A stretch of DNA of 64,000 nucleotides from Ecdyonurus torrentis (GCA_949318235.1 OX439137.1:19447202-19511201); one strand, 5' to 3'; shown: positions 12,788 to 27,397, numbered from the stretch's first letter. Notes: generated by a model not told the origin, from the sequence alone. Translations and numbers: made by a program.

Positions 12788-13168
12788 ATAATGTCCTATA
12801 ATCCCCTAGCTAAGGATAGTTTATTCAATACTAAGGGTGGTCTAGGACTACTTTACTTGTCATACTAAATTCTGATGATTTTTTTTTTTAGACTGCTATC
12901 TTCAAACTATCCCTTTAACCTCACTCCTAAATTAAGGATAATTCATTTAATTTTAAGGGTGGTCTATTTTACGTGTCATACTAAATTCTAATATATTTCT
13001 ATAGCATACAATCTTCAAGCTATCCCTTTAACCTCCTATCACTCCTAAATTAAGGGTAGTTCATTCAATTCTAAGGGTGGGTAAGGTCTATTTTACTTGT
13101 CCCTGCAGTCTAATATCGTTCTATAGTCTGCAATCTTCAAACTATTCCTTAAGCCTCCTATCACCCCC
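12788..13168. repeat. Tandem repeat, about 125-base unit, three copies
   Basis: Three head-to-tail units each contain CTAAATTAAGG(A/G)TA, ATTCTAAGGGTGG, GTCTATTTTACTTGTC and ATCTTCAAACTAT. A diverged relative with TTTAGGGTGGCCTAGG and TTTACTTGTAATAC lies at about 14155-14230. Confidence 0.85.
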
Positions 13169-14029
13169 TAACTAATTGACTTTTGATCACCAAAATCCAG
13201 TAAAACAAATAATAATAATAATATTTTCTCTGTAACTATTTATGACTTAAACCAAGCTACAAAATGAGTTAAAAATACTAATCTGCTGATTTTATTATAA
13301 TATTTCTTTTACCAACATTGTATACTCTCTCTTTCTATCTCGTTTTCTTGGGAAAAAAACACAAATGAAAATGTGAAAAAATACCATAATTTAAGTGTCA
13401 TATCTAATTATTGTAATTAATATTAAAAATGTGACTGTCAAAAAAAAAATATTCAATAAAAAAAAAGTTAGCAATATATCATAATATAACATATTTGTCT
13501 ATATATACAAAAAATATTTAATATTACACTATTTCCGCCCCAAAAATCTCAGGATGATTAAAAAAAAAGAAAAAAAACAACATAAAATTGACTGAATTAT
13601 ACCTCATTTTTACCAATAATAAGTATTTACCACATTAATTATCAATAGTAAAGAAAAATAAAATAATTAATAATATTAAAATACAATAAAAATAAATAAT
13701 ATTTAATTTTAAATTATAATTATTGTTATAATTAAGATTAAGACTGGGGTAAAAATGTAAACTGGTAAACATTGAAATATGATAGAAAAAAAAAATGAGT
13801 ATTTGAAATTTTAGTGCCAAATTTTTCAATTAGTTTTGTGAATTTTAGAAATTGCAAATTTGTGTGAAAATTTTTTCTTGGTACTTTTTTGTGTTAGTAC
13901 AAAAATGATATACAATTTTGGTAGTTTATTGTTTTGGAAATTCAACAAATAATAATATTATAAAAAAAAAACGCGTAAATATTTGAAATACGTTACATTT
14001 TCATTCTTGTAAATTAAAAAATTTCTGTG

Positions 14030-14069
<40 letters not shown>

Positions 14070-15084
14070 ATTATTTTATTTTAAGGGTGGTTTTGCTTAT
14101 AATATGATTTTACTTTTTTACTTTTTTTTTTTTTTTTTTTTTACCTTTATTTAATTTTTAGGGTGGCCTAGGCTTAGTTTACTTGTAATACTACAATCTA
14201 TGGTCAAATATCTTTCTATGACCGCATTTGTCACTGCAAAAAGTGCCCTTTTAAATACTGGAATCATACAGAAAAAAAAATCAAAAATTAAAACAAAGTA
14301 AAAATAACGATTTTTTTTTTTTTTATTTATTTTTTTTTTTTGTTTTTTTTTTTAACAACTTAAAAACAAATTTCTAAACAAAATAAATTACCATATTGTA
14401 AATAATTCTAAATTAATTAATGCTTACCAGTTAATTGAAATAATTAATAATCAAACTTATTTGTGAAATGTAATTTTAAAAAACTTCCATTACGTGTAAC
14501 TTAAAATTAAAAATAATATTTAATTTAAAAAATAAAAAAATAATTATAATTAAATCTAAACCAATGATGCGGTGATATAATTTTTTTATCATGGTTTATA
14601 AAGATTTAATATAATTATATATATATAAATAATATTTAAAAAATTAAATATTATTTTAATTTGAAGTCTGTTTTATGTATAATGTTAACCATATTTCAGA
14701 ATAACAATTAGTTTTTAATATGAAATCGTCGTGTCAGTTTTTGCATTGTTGGTTCACAATATATAAATATAATAATGGTGCTTATTAGAACTCAATGCAA
14801 AAATTAAATAATGTAAAATTAATATTGTGATTTGGTGTAATTGTGCACGGGATACGTGAGAAATTGGTGGGGAAAATGGAGCTTTTAAATTCTGTGCATG
14901 AAATAAAATGATTTTTTTTTCCCTAGCTTATGCTGCATTTATGTCATATAGCATAAATACTGCTATTTTTAAATACATAATTATGCTGTACAAAATATTT
15001 GTTGTGCCGTTGCAGCATAATTATTATTCAATATATAGCATTAATTATGCTAATTGTTTCTAATATCAAGCATATTTAAACCTA

Positions 15085-15116
<32 letters not shown>

Positions 15117-16058
15117 CCCCGCTTAAAATTACAATGCACATTAACAGTACCGAGCGCTAGCCACTCACAGGGTGGCGCGAGAAATTGTTAGGAAATTTGA
15201 ATTTTCTGTTGTTTTAAGAAACTGAGTTGAGTTAGGAAATTTTGTTAAACAGGGATACACTTTTGCGTGTTTTAGAACTGGATTTTTTTTTTTTTTTTTT
15301 TTTTATGTAACTATTTTTTTTCCTGACTATGAAACCCAATACTTACAAGAATTATATTATTGTGTGAATTTTTTTTTACTTTTAGGGTCACATGGGTAAT
15401 AAAATAAATATCAGAATTAAAAATTAAAGCATAGATACAGAACATAAAAATTAGCATAATTAGGAATATGATTTTTATTTTCAAAACAGATACTTAAAAT
15501 GTAAAACTACATTTAAATTTTTATACACCAAATTAGCTAGGTAATTTTACATTATATAAAAAAGACGAATTTTATATTAAAAATCAATAAAAACCATACT
15601 TATTTATATGTTAATTCAATAATATTAATATACAATAATATATTTAAAATAATAATAAAATAATATAATTTTTCTATAGTATGTACTTTAAAAAAAACAA
15701 AAGAAAATTATATCAAAATGTCTTACCATTTAATTAAACGGGTTTTTAATATAATTAAAAAATAATTAAATATTAATTGAAAGAATTCATAATTATGCAC
15801 AAATGTTACATTATATAAGTACAAAAAATATATTTATACAAGGAGACTGCACATTTATGGTTCTTTTAATTTAAGATTCTTTAAAAAAATAATAGAATTT
15901 AAAAAAAAATAATAATTACAATAATTTTTATTTACAATTATTAATTTTAATTTTTTCAATTTTTTCTTAATTTTAATTTCTTTGCTCAGGTAATTTATTT
16001 ATGAAGTAAGTATTATGATGGAGCTTTTACATGGATTTTAATTAATAAATAATTAACA

Positions 16059-16133
<75 letters not shown>

Positions 16134-16134
16134 G
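13169..16134. other. AT-rich stretch without recognised genes
   Basis: Poly-T runs (14032-14067, 14122-14142, 15090-15116, 15283-15304), a diverged tandem-repeat unit near 14160-14230, a TATGCT repeat copy at 14920-15070 and an (AT)n array at 16062-16130. The small open frame at 13635-13829 has amino-acid composition expected of random AT-rich DNA. Confidence 0.5.
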
Positions 16135-16271
16135 GATATTATTGATTGGTAATAAACCATTTTACGGTAAGGTATGATAAATTTGAAAGAAAATTATAGA
16201 AGAAAACCATATGCTGGTCTTACCATTGAAGAGAGTCCCATAGTTTAGTGACAAATCTTGCTAGCACACAT

Positions 16272-16323
<52 letters not shown>

Positions 16324-16725
16324 GCATACTTTTTGGTACTAAACTACAAGAGAAAACGGAGACGGACTCCATTTGGAGTTTAGTGCCGAATACTATTGAC
16401 TGATAAAGAAACAACAGTTTTCAAGCTTACTATAAGCAATTTCGCTCACATCCGCTTACGTTTCGACTTACTGCGCATGCGTAGTAAGGAGAAACATAAG
16501 TGGATGTGACCAAAATTGCTTATAATAATAATAATAATTTTATTTAAGAAAAATACACATATAGTCGGCCTCAAAGCCGTTGTTTCTTTACTAGTCAATC
16601 CAATGTGGTAGTTTTTTATCTGTGTGATAGCAAAATTTTCACCGAACTATGGAACTCTCTTCACTTTGGTAAGACCAGTGCTGGTTTTTTTCCCATCTTT
16701 TTCTATCAGTTTATCAAGCCTAAAT
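16135..16725. mobile_element. Fold-back element, copy 1
   Basis: The left arm (about 16150-16270, with AGAAAACCATATGCTGGTCTTACCAT and GACAAATCTTGCTAGCAC, written here as separate phrases) is complemented by the right arm near 16640-16720, where GGTAAGACCAGTGCTGG occurs. The interior has a poly-A run and a second small palindrome at 16425-16520 (TAAGCAATTT...CTCACATCCGCTTA versus TAAGTGGATGTGA). The same family occurs at 20360-21350. Confidence 0.7.
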
Positions 16726-17807
16726 GTGTTTTTTTCCTTCATATCCCCTTTATAAAAGAAGAAGATTTTTTTATTATTATTTACTATTTTGTTTAATTTT
16801 AATTTGAACTACATGAAAATTAGTTCAGCTAACTTTGAAATTCACCTAAAAATCAATTTTTCACAAACGATAAAAACGCACAAATTGCATGCTGAAATTT
16901 TTTCATCCCCCCCCCCCTCCCCCCATATTCTACATGTAAAAGCTCCTATAGTTAAGACATAAAGAGAAACAAACTAATTTATTCAGTATTATTTTTGTTG
17001 TCTTTCAATTTTACTACAAAAAAAAATGATAATTTTTTTTAATGTTATTTATTTTGTGTGCCATTCCTTAAAATTAAAACTTTGATAAAAAAAAATATAT
17101 AAACAAAGTTTCTCTTCTTAAGTCTATAACTATTAATTAATTATTTAATAATCTAATTATAAACAATTAATTTATTTATAATTATTATGTTATTGAAAAC
17201 AAATTGACATTAAACATTTAAATGTTGCTCAAAAAAAAAATTGTAAATATCCTCTTTTTTTTTTGTAATTTTTTTTTTTTTTCATAAATGTATGTAATTG
17301 TTAATGAAAAACATTCCATAATAAAGAAAATTTTAGTGTTGTTTAGGAACTTTCTTAGAAATAATAAGTGGACAAAAAAAAAATCTTTTCTTCAAAATTA
17401 AATGTTTGTGTGTTTTGATGTATAAAAAAATCTAGTTGGTAAGTTTTAAAAATCTTATTGTATTTCAAAAAAATAACAGCTCAAGTTTTTATTTAATTGA
17501 TTTTTATAAATTGTTTATTTATATATAGGAAAAATTATACATTCCAATCATGCATTTATATTTATGTTCTAGAATTTTTTTTAATTGGATTTTCTGAAAG
17601 TGTTGTATTTTTTATTGTTCAAATTTTTTTCCAGATTTTTAAAATCTCTGCGAGTAGTTTTTAAAATCATCGGTGTTTAAAAATGCCTTTCAATTCAATT
17701 TGGTGAAAACGTACTAAATGGGAAAATTAAATTTGTTACTATGCCCTCCCAAAAAAATGTGTAACTAGTTAAAAAAGCATTTTATACTTTCTTATGTTCT
17801 TCATTCA

Positions 17808-17926
17808 TAAATGCATTCATTCATTCATTCATTCATTCATTCATTCATTCATTCATTCATTCATTCATTCATTCATTCATTCATTCATTCATTCATTCAT
17901 TCATTCATGCATTCATGCATTCATTC
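17808..17926. repeat. (ATTC)n microsatellite
   Basis: Tetranucleotide array of about 115 bases with GCATTC variants at its right end. It translates as an HSFI repeat, which is not a gene. Confidence 0.97.
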
Positions 17927-19344
17927 TTCATACATAGTTATTCCTAAGCAAAAAATGAAAAAAAGTTTATTTGAACAAACCCTATGGTCGTTTTAATTTT
18001 AATACAAACAAATACAGAATACAAATAATATTTCAAAAAAAAAAAGTACGCCCTTGCCAAAGCAAGATGATAGACTATTTCAACCCCTTTTCTTAAATTC
18101 TAATCAAGTTATGGCAATAAAACTTAACAAGTAATAACTTCAATATTACATTGATCACCTGTCAAATTTTGGTGTTTATCAGGGAAAATTTGTTTGAGAA
18201 AAAGAGGAATCTCTGATCATGTTTTGGGCAGGGAGTAGCCAAAAAGTTTTTCAGAATTCAACATTTAACCCCACCCCCTCTTTTATTTATTATCATTTAA
18301 AAAAAATAATAAAAACTACTTGCATGATAAAAAAATTTAGGACCTGTGACCATATAAGATAATTTCCAGGCTTTAAAATTTAAAACCAATATTAATGTAT
18401 AAAATATTTGAAATCTTTCAGAATAATCAATTAAGAAAAACTAGAATTAAAATTTTTTTTGTCATAAGATCATGTGACTTCCTGTTTGTACAGCCATGAA
18501 AAACATTAACACCTAAGTTTGAATTTAATTGGCTGTTCAGCAATATTCCGGTCTTGTGATTGGCTGAGAGCTTTTGCATTGATCTTATACACGAAATAAA
18601 TACACTGAAAAACACTTTTCTAGTAGCAATATCATCGTTTCAAATTAAATCAATATCAAAAAAAGAGCAGTCACTATATGATAATAAATGTAAATTGTGA
18701 TAATTTACAGGTGAAGTAGCTATCCAGGTAAACAGTCAGTATTTTACCTTTCAATAAATTGATACTAGATAATCTGTTTTTTCAGTTGAAATTTTTTTTT
18801 TTTTTTAAGCTAAAAAATGCATAAAATTTGAAATAGTGCTCAAAAAAAATATGAAAAACACTTCTTTTAAATTAATAACTTGCACTGTGTTTTAAAATTA
18901 GTTTTGTGCCAAAATATGATAAATGTATTAATGTGCCATTTCTAAAACCCCTTTTAATGTAACTTCCTTCCCCCCCCCCCCCTCCAATCTTAAAAAAATG
19001 TAGGCTAACAAAAATGTTTGTCAATTTCTTCCAATGTAATTCAATATTTTATATTTCTCAAAATTAAGGCCCAGAATCAAAATTATTAAGTTGTAAAACT
19101 GGGTTGTGATTTTTTAGTTAAAAAAAGAGTTTTATTTTTGAGTGTGTTAATATGGATTATCTCTGAATTTTGTCAATTTTTGCATTTTAAAATTGAAAAA
19201 ATTAGAATAATAATTAGGCTATATAAAAAAAAAAAAAGAAGAACGAGAATTTTTCATAAAAAAAAAATCGGATTCTATTATGTTTTGGATTTTCATGTCT
19301 TTAAGTGATACATGCTGAGTTAGCTTAATCATAAACATATTATT

Positions 19345-19640
19345 AAATCTTTTCTGTAGCCTCACAAACTGGGGAGAAAATTTATTGTAAATTAGAAAAC
19401 CTGCTAATATCAATCAATATTTATTTTATTGATTTGTATACAAAGAAGCTTCAGTAGCCAGTGCAATGTAATCCTGGTGATGAGCTGATTTCATTAAACT
19501 GGCAACTGAAGCTTCTAGTATATAATATAATACAAATCAATGTTGATTGATGCTAGCAGCTTCAGTAGTCAGTTCATTGAAATTAGTTCATCAGGATTAC
19601 ATTGAACTGGCTTCTAACATGTAAAGAAATCAATAAGTAA
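19345..19640. mobile_element. Hairpin-forming MITE-like element
   Basis: An inner hairpin from AGAAGCTTCAGTAGCCAGTG to ACTGGCAACTGAAGCTTC is followed by another arm set (CTAGCAGCTTCAGTAGTCAG ... AACTGGCTTC). TGTAGCCTCACAAACTGGGG at 19357 also occurs near 4713, so this edge belongs to a dispersed repeat. Confidence 0.65.
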
Positions 19641-20359
19641 ATTTGCAATAGTTGCAATAGTAAATTTTACAGGTTAAAAAAAAGTGCATTAATTGTAAAA
19701 GCAGAAATTCCATATTAATTCTACGCACATAAATGTTGTTTTTTTGATCCAATTCCATGTAAAAAAAGGTAATAAAATAAAGTACAAAGACGTTTATTAA
19801 AAAAAAATGTCAAAAAAAAAAGAAAAATGAAAAAAAATGTGTCGTGTAATGTATAAATTTAAAAAAAAAATTAAAAATATTTATAAAATTCGTTGCCAAA
19901 ATAAATATATGATAGAAAATAATATATTTTGCAAAATGGTGATTTGAGCAATGAATTTTTAATATTAGGAATTTGTGAGTGTTTTACCTCTCTAAAAAAA
20001 AAAATGAAATCTATTTTGTGATTTTTATAAAATATTTAAAGAAAAAAAAGAGACACACAAAAATAGAGAAATATATTTTATAAAATACATATAGGAGTTA
20101 TATAAATATAGTGTCTCTTTTTTTAAAATAATTTTTTTCCCTTCTTTTTTTTATTATTATTATTATTTATTAATTTGTTTTCTTCATTGATATTTTCATT
20201 TTTATGTGTTTGAAAAATTAATTAATAATAATTAATGATTAAGAAATTATAGTCATAAATAAATAATTGTACTTTGTTAAAATGTCACAGCAAAAATAAA
20301 ATTCTACTTGAAAAAAAAATGAACTTTTTATTTATTTATCTTTTAAGATTTAAGGAAAA

Positions 20360-21352
<993 letters not shown>

Positions 21353-21359
21353 AAAAAAT

Positions 21360-21645
21360 TATAATAATTAAAAGGCAGGTATTCAAATTCTGTAAATGAA
21401 ATTAATAGGTATAGATAGAACACAGGTATTATTATACTACAAATAATACTTATAATGAAAAGGTACGTGCAATGTACTAAATTAAAGGTGTGACTCACTT
21501 AGATTAATAAGTAGCATTGTAGTTTATAATCACCTGTTCCAAATTAAAGTGTACCTATTGCAAAATACAGAGGATTCATAAAACGTACATGCCATATAAG
21601 TGTATAGGTATTAATTTTTTTCCTGTATACATATCATTCCTATAA
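21360..21645. mobile_element. Dispersed repeat with AGGTGTGACTCACTTAGATT
   Basis: This piece matches the insertion at 57531-57904. They share CAGGTATTATTATACTA, GGTGTGACTCACTTAGATTA, CCTATTGCAAAATACAG and TTTTTTTCC(T/C)GTAT. No coding capacity; the transposon class is not clear. Confidence 0.65.
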
Positions 21646-22183
21646 CCGAGACAGCTAGATGGTTTATAATTTCCTTTGTCTCTTATTTTCTTATTTCATG
21701 TATTTATATCAAGTTTTTATAGAGAAGCAATAATTAAAATTAAAAAAAAAAATTATTATAATGAATTCAGTGCATATTAAAATTACTGAAACTTACTTTT
21801 TTTTTGTATTGGAAAAATAAACAATAATAATTTGTAAGATCAACTAAATCAATTATAATATTATAATACATTAATAATTTAGCATAAATATAATTAAAAT
21901 ATGGTTTTAAAACCAAAGCCTAAATGTTAACTTACCAAATTAACATAGTTAAACATTTATAAATAAACTTAAGCACCATTATGTACATTTCATTTTATTC
22001 AATATATCCATGGAAAATCTCCTATTGAAGTCCATTTTCAAATTTGTTTTCACAGATAGTTACAATTTTTGCCACTGCGGCAGCACCAACTTAGTCAAGT
22101 CTATTTAGTTTAAATTTTAGTCACTAGATGGCTAAAATGCATGATTTTTGTTTAAGATACTTATTTAATTTTTTAATAAAAGT

Positions 22184-22197
22184 GTTGTCATGGAAAT
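22184..22197 (+). promoter_or_regulatory. Candidate X-box (RFX site) upstream of the duplicated DNAAF4 exon 1
   Basis: GTTGTCATGGAAAT fits the RFX consensus RYYNYY-N(1-3)-RRNRAC with a two-base spacer and one mismatch, the last base. It lies 193 bases before the ATG at 22377. RFX factors switch on motile-cilium genes, and human DNAAF4 is a known target, so position and context support function; the match alone could be chance. Confidence 0.5.
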
Positions 22198-22376
22198 CTG
22201 AACATTAACATTTTTATTTACAAAACAAAAATTAATTTTTAAACCTATAAAGTACTAAAATTTCTAGTTTTTATATTCTAGAGCAAAGGAAAGAAGTTAT
22301 ATTTCATATTGGCGTGAGATTTTGAGTTTAAATTTTATTTTTTTAGGAGTATTTTGAACTGCGATAAACAATCGAA

Positions 22377-22499
22377 ATGCCGATTTTTATCAAAGATTTT
22401 TCTTGGAGTCAAAGTGCGGGGATGGTGAATATAAAAATATTTATCAAAGGCGTGACTTCAGCTAATTGTGACGTCTTTACTGCGGGGAACTACGTGAAG
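22377..22499 (+). CDS. DNAAF4: Second copy of DNAAF4 exon 1 (candidate alternative first exon)
   Basis: 123 bases, ATG to a GTGAGT donor at 22500, coding 41 residues of the CS-domain start (MPIFIKDFSWSQS...GNYVKV). It differs from the first exon of the intact gene (42611-42733) at six bases, giving three amino-acid changes: L4F and, where the other copy has EE before MVN, A and G. Length, phase and donor are the same. No copies of exons 2-8 are seen nearby. Directly downstream lies a long ATTC array; intron 1 of the intact gene also has a short imperfect ATTC run, so the duplicated piece may include part of that intron. Either it is an alternative promoter/first exon splicing to 43017 more than 20 kb away, or a dead-end duplicate. 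Strong coding conservation with diverged flanks favours the first. Confidence 0.75.
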
Positions 22500-22529
22500 G
22501 TGAGTGTATCTGTTTGTTTGTTTTGTTAA

Positions 22530-22786
22530 TTCATTCATATTCATTCATTCATTCATTCATTCATTCATTCATTCATTCATTCATTCATTCATTCATTCAT
22601 TCATTCATTCATTCATTCATTCATTCATTCATTCATTCATTCATTCATTCATTCATTCATTCATTCATTCATTCATTCATTCATTCATTCATTCATTCAT
22701 TCATTCATTCATTCATTCATTCATTCATTCATTCATTCATTCATTCATTCATTCATTCATTCATTCATTCATTCATTCATTCATTA
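22530..22786. repeat. (ATTC)n microsatellite, long
   Basis: About 250 bases of perfect tetranucleotide repeats, 30 bases after the donor of the duplicated exon 1. Confidence 0.97.
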
Positions 22787-22789
22787 TAT

Positions 22790-23860
22790 ATTTGCTTATT
22801 TGTTCAATTATTTTATTATTATTTGCAATTTTAATACGCCATAAATGAACTAAAAAAAGCATTGCAGATTTTTTTTTTCCCTTTGGTCAAACACTTTTTA
22901 GTTTTAAAAAACACAAAAGTTTGTATTGTTTTTTTCTTTAATTAAATATAAATTTTTGTTAATTATATAAGATCCTAAAAAATAACGTTTATTAACATAC
23001 ATGTACATGGTACAGTTATCATCATCAATATCAATAATATAGCGATAATAAATAAATATATGAAGCATCAAAATTTACATATAAACATGCAATTAATTAA
23101 AAGAGACCAAAAGACAAATGTAATTTAGTCAAAATATTACATATTATATAATCATAATATAATAACAAGAGCTATACAACATTATAATGACATAAACATT
23201 GATATATCTTCAATGATTCCTGTAATACAATAAAAAGTTTGTAAAATAGGAATGTTGAAAAGCGATGATTATGTAATTAATACATAATCTGTAGTCCAAA
23301 TTTAATGTATATGTGCATGTGTGTGTTATTTTTACTTTAATTGTAATTCATTGATTATTTGTACTGACGTGTACTGCCAATGTATTGGGCGCAAGCCTGT
23401 TTTTGGTTGACAAAATAATATATATATATATATATATATGTAAAAAGATTGTAAAAAGATTGTAAAATAGTTACACAAATTAGTATAACACAAATGTTTA
23501 GTAAAGTATATATTTACAATATCATTATTTATTATTATATACAATGACATAAATAATTAAAATACATAAAATCAATAAATACAATAATATATATATTATT
23601 TATTTATTATATGTATACATAAAAACAATACACATTAAGAGAGTAAAATGTACAGTATTTTATAAATTACATTTAGGTACTATTGCAAAAGTCTATAAAT
23701 AGTAAGAAAATAAACAAACTGACAGGCCATGCAGCAATACTATATAACAATTAACGTTTTGCTAGCAGACGACTTTGTTTTACTTTTATTTAACTTCCTA
23801 ACCTTCAGCTAAATATTGCAAGAAATTTAAATACTGAAAGGAAGAAAAAAATATATAATA
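22790..23860. other. AT-rich stretch without recognised genes
   Basis: No exon seen. The region 23690-23790 (AAACAAACTGACAGGCCATGCAGCAATACT, in pieces, and CAGACGACTTTGTTTTAC) matches repeat segments at 36120-36215 and 47205-47300. Confidence 0.45.
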
Positions 23861-23861
23861 A

Positions 23862-23970
23862 TGCTGTTCGTAAACCCTGTTCTCTTGCACCAAAAAATTG
23901 CGCATTCCATTTGAATAACCATAGCTGATCGTCATTTTTGATGCAGAGAACAGGGTTTACGAACAGCATT
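23862..23970. mobile_element. Short palindromic element
   Basis: AATGCTGTTCGTAAACCCTG on the left and CAGGGTTTACGAACAGCATT on the right are exact inverted copies over a centre of about 60 bases. Diverged relatives occur at 415-600 and 10010-10150. Confidence 0.8.
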
Positions 23971-23974
23971 ATTA

Positions 23975-24232
23975 TTTCATCTTCTAAAAACGGACATTGC
24001 CTTGAATCGATAGATATATAAATTTGTAATTTTTTAATTAAATTTTTGAAACTTGTGAAATGACGTCACGGTCGGTAACTTAAGCATGTGGACATAGGAA
24101 AAAGTGACGTCATTTTGCGACTTTAAAAGATAAATATAAACATCCTAAATGAATTTAAAAATTGGAAATTCACATATCTGTCAATTTCAGGGCAGTTTCT
24201 TCTTTTAGTATATAAAATAAAATTCCTGTTTG
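23975..24232. mobile_element. Palindromic MITE (GACGTCACGGT family), copy 3
   Basis: Family member lying just beyond the stop codon (24246) of the minus-strand coiled-coil gene, so it would form most of that gene's 3' UTR or immediate flank. Confidence 0.85.
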
Positions 24233-24245
24233 TTTTTTCCTCCCA

Positions 24246-27200
24246 TTAAAGACTTGATTGCTGTATATCTATGGAAATTCCATTAACTCTTAAAGTGTTT
24301 AACATACTAAAACGTTCTGTAATTAAGTATATAACTGCTTCATAGGCTGTTTGCTGATGTACTTGTGGAATTACTTGAACAATCGTGGTTTTTATTCTTT
24401 CAATTTGCTTTTCATAATCAGAACATAGCAACTCAATTCCTTTGATACGACTATCTTCATAATATCCTTGCTCTATCGTAATTGTTCCTTTATCTGAATA
24501 TGAAGGTCCAGTCAAGTTAATCTCTGCATTTTGATTAGTTTGTTTTCTACTTGTATCACTTTCACTATCACAGCTTAAATTTCTCATTTGAATATTTCTA
24601 TTTGAAAATGGATTTTCTGCAAATCTTTCACTTTTAATAGATGTTTTTGTTTTTGGTTTATCAAAAATTTCTAAAATTTCTATATAATCATCATCACTTT
24701 TATAATTTGTAACATTTTTACTTAATTTTAAATTAAGTTCTTCTAATTTTAAAATTTTTAAATTTAAATTATAAATTTGTTCTGAATTTTTAACTTTTAA
24801 ATTATCATAGATACCTTTCAGCTTTTCATATTTTATTTTCAGATTGTTATTTTCTTTTTGGAAATTCAATATTTGCTCATTATTATAATTATTTTTTAAT
24901 CTAGAAATTTCCTTTCTTAACTTTTCTATTTCACTTTTTGATTTGTTTTCCAAGTCTAAAAATTTTTCATTTTGACTATCAGACTGATTTCTTAACTCTT
25001 TGTTCATTTCTGACATATTTTCCAATTCTGCTTTAAGGTTTAATATTTGTTCATCATTTTCACTTGTATTTGGTTGATTTCGTTGGTTTTGTTGATTTAC
25101 TTCCATCTTCAGTGATTCGTCTGATATTACAATACTCAGTACTTGAACTAAAAGTCTTAAAGCTTTTGACTCCAATAAACTTTCATTTTCCTGCAAATTG
25201 GATTCGCATTTTTCGTCGACATCTTCAAGTTTTTTTAATATGTCATTGAAAAATGTATTAATTTCCGGTTCTTTTGATTTAACTAAGGACTTTACTTTAT
25301 TTTCTAATTCTTTAACAGTACCAGAATTCATGTACCTCAAAAGTTCATTCAAAGACATTTGATTTGTTGTCTCGTCGTCGACTGTACTTCGGGTCATTCG
25401 GCGTCTGTTTAAATTTTCAGCCACAATTGTGGCAGTTGGTTCAGTTATGATCCTGGTGCCTTCATTGGCTGATTCTCTTTGAAGAGGTTCACTGTTTGAA
25501 TTTCCCGCCACAATTGTGGAAGTTTGATAAGACCTTCTGGTGTAATCATTGGCAGGTTCTCTTACAGGACGTTCAGATTTTGAATGTCTCGGCGTGATTG
25601 TTGAAGTAGGGAGAGTTTTTCTAGCAAGATTTTTAGCTGATACACGTTGATTGTTTGAATTTCCAGCTATTTCTATACAGGATTTTGAATACTGGACTCT
25701 ACTAGAATTTGATTTTTCCGTGGAGCATTCCAACGAAACTGTATTTGAATTTCCCACTTCTACTGTGGAGGTATTTGAACATACTCGTTTATTTTTTGGT
25801 TTCCTACCTGGTTTCTTACGTTTCAGGGTATTTCTGGGTTGTTGCACAGTGTTGCCAGCTTCTGGATTTGTATCAGATGCGGTGTTGCCAGAATTAGACA
25901 TTTCTGGACTAATATCACGCTGATTACCTGAATTCATGGCAATTGCAACGTTGTCAGTTGTAGTAATTCTTATTGGTTGGTATGCAGGGTTGCCAGAGTT
26001 CAAACTATCAAACATTTCATTGCTGATTGGCTGGCTTGCATAATTTTCAGTGCCATTTCTTGTATTGTACGAAATATGAAAAGGTTCTAATGGATTGTTT
26101 AGAGTAGTGGCCGATGTAGAAGTATTAGGTGCGGGGTTGCCATATCTCATGAAGTTTCCCATTAAACCATACCTATTTTCAGGATTAATTGCAGTTCCAA
26201 TGTTGCCACTTGTAGATAGTTGTGCAGCGTTGCCAGATGCTGAAGTAATTGTTGCAGGTTTGTCAGATTTCCTGTGTTGTGACGTACGTGTTGGTTCGTA
26301 ATTGGAGCTCGACGGTGTCACTTTTTTGTGAGTTCCTTGATCGAAAACAAATCTACCAAATCCTGGTGTATTATTTGCATTGTTGCGAAGTAGACCATCA
26401 TTGGTGTCGTTTAAAAAACGCGATGAAAAACTTGCGCTGTTGCCAAAATTACGATCATCTGAAATGGTGTCATGAATCTCTATTGTGGTATTTTGTCCCT
26501 CAAAAGCCCCTAAAATCAGAAGAAAAAAAATCAAATGTTTAAATTTTGTAGTATAAGCAAAATAGGACAAATTATTCTCCTACGATATGCTATCTCATTT
26601 TTATTAAATTTATTCTACATAAAACTTACTAATTCACTTAAAGGCGTAGAACACCTTGAACAAAAAAGTTGCGTAATATCCTAACAAACATGAAAATCAA
26701 CGTTGATTTGGCCGGAGTCATTGATTTCTAATTTATTTTCCATTCACAAAATCCCGCTGCCGGTCACTGACGCACCGTCACAGCTCGCCTGCGTCGCCTG
26801 GTCCACGCACAAGTAAACCGGGTGAGCTGTGACGTCAGTGACCAGCAGCGGCATTTTGTGAATGAAAATAAATTAAAAATCAATGACTCCGGCCAAATCA
26901 ACTATGATTTTCAGGTTTGTTAGGATATTACGCAACTTTTTTGATCAAGGTGTTCTACGTCTTTAAACACATATGACTTTTTGTTTCGTTTTATTTGCAG
27001 CCAAGGTAAAAGTTAACTTAAAATTTTCTAAATTTCCTTCCTATTGCTGAGTTAAATGGTATAAAAATCCAAGTTTTAATTTTTTCTTTTGTGAATATCT
27101 TTATAAAAATACACATTGATTTAGCTAATAAAAACAACATTTTACACACCTTTAAAAAATGCCTAAAAATATGCAACTAATTTTTAAGTTGCTTTATGTA

Positions 27201-27345
27201 TGTATAAGTTTTATGGAAATTTAGGACTTATATGATTAAAAAAAAATTGTATAGTGTGATTTTGTAGCTAAAGTAAGTTTTGAATGCCGCCTTGATAGAT
27301 AGGCAACCCGTAAAGTAGATGTGCTTAACAATTAGCCTATTTTAC

Positions 27346-27397
<52 letters not shown>

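Larger units (their letters stand above)
16726..20355. other. AT-rich stretch without recognised genes
   Basis: No exon with coding character is found on either strand. It holds the ATTC array at 17808-17926, short homopolymers, and a hairpin region at 19340-19680. In the latter, GAAGCTTCAGTAGCCAGT and ACTGGCAACTGAAGCTTC are inverted copies, with a second related hairpin just after. Confidence 0.5.

Noticed and set aside
22504..22848. HSFI-repeat protein of about 110 residues
   Set aside because: ATTC tetranucleotide translation, same at 17811.
26510..26570. Apparent signal peptide (MSYFAYTTKFKH, then LIFFLLILG) at the start of the long minus-strand frame
   Set aside because: The hydrophobic run is the translation of the polypyrimidine tract and TTTTAG acceptor. 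Exon 28698-28515 joins at 26509 in phase.
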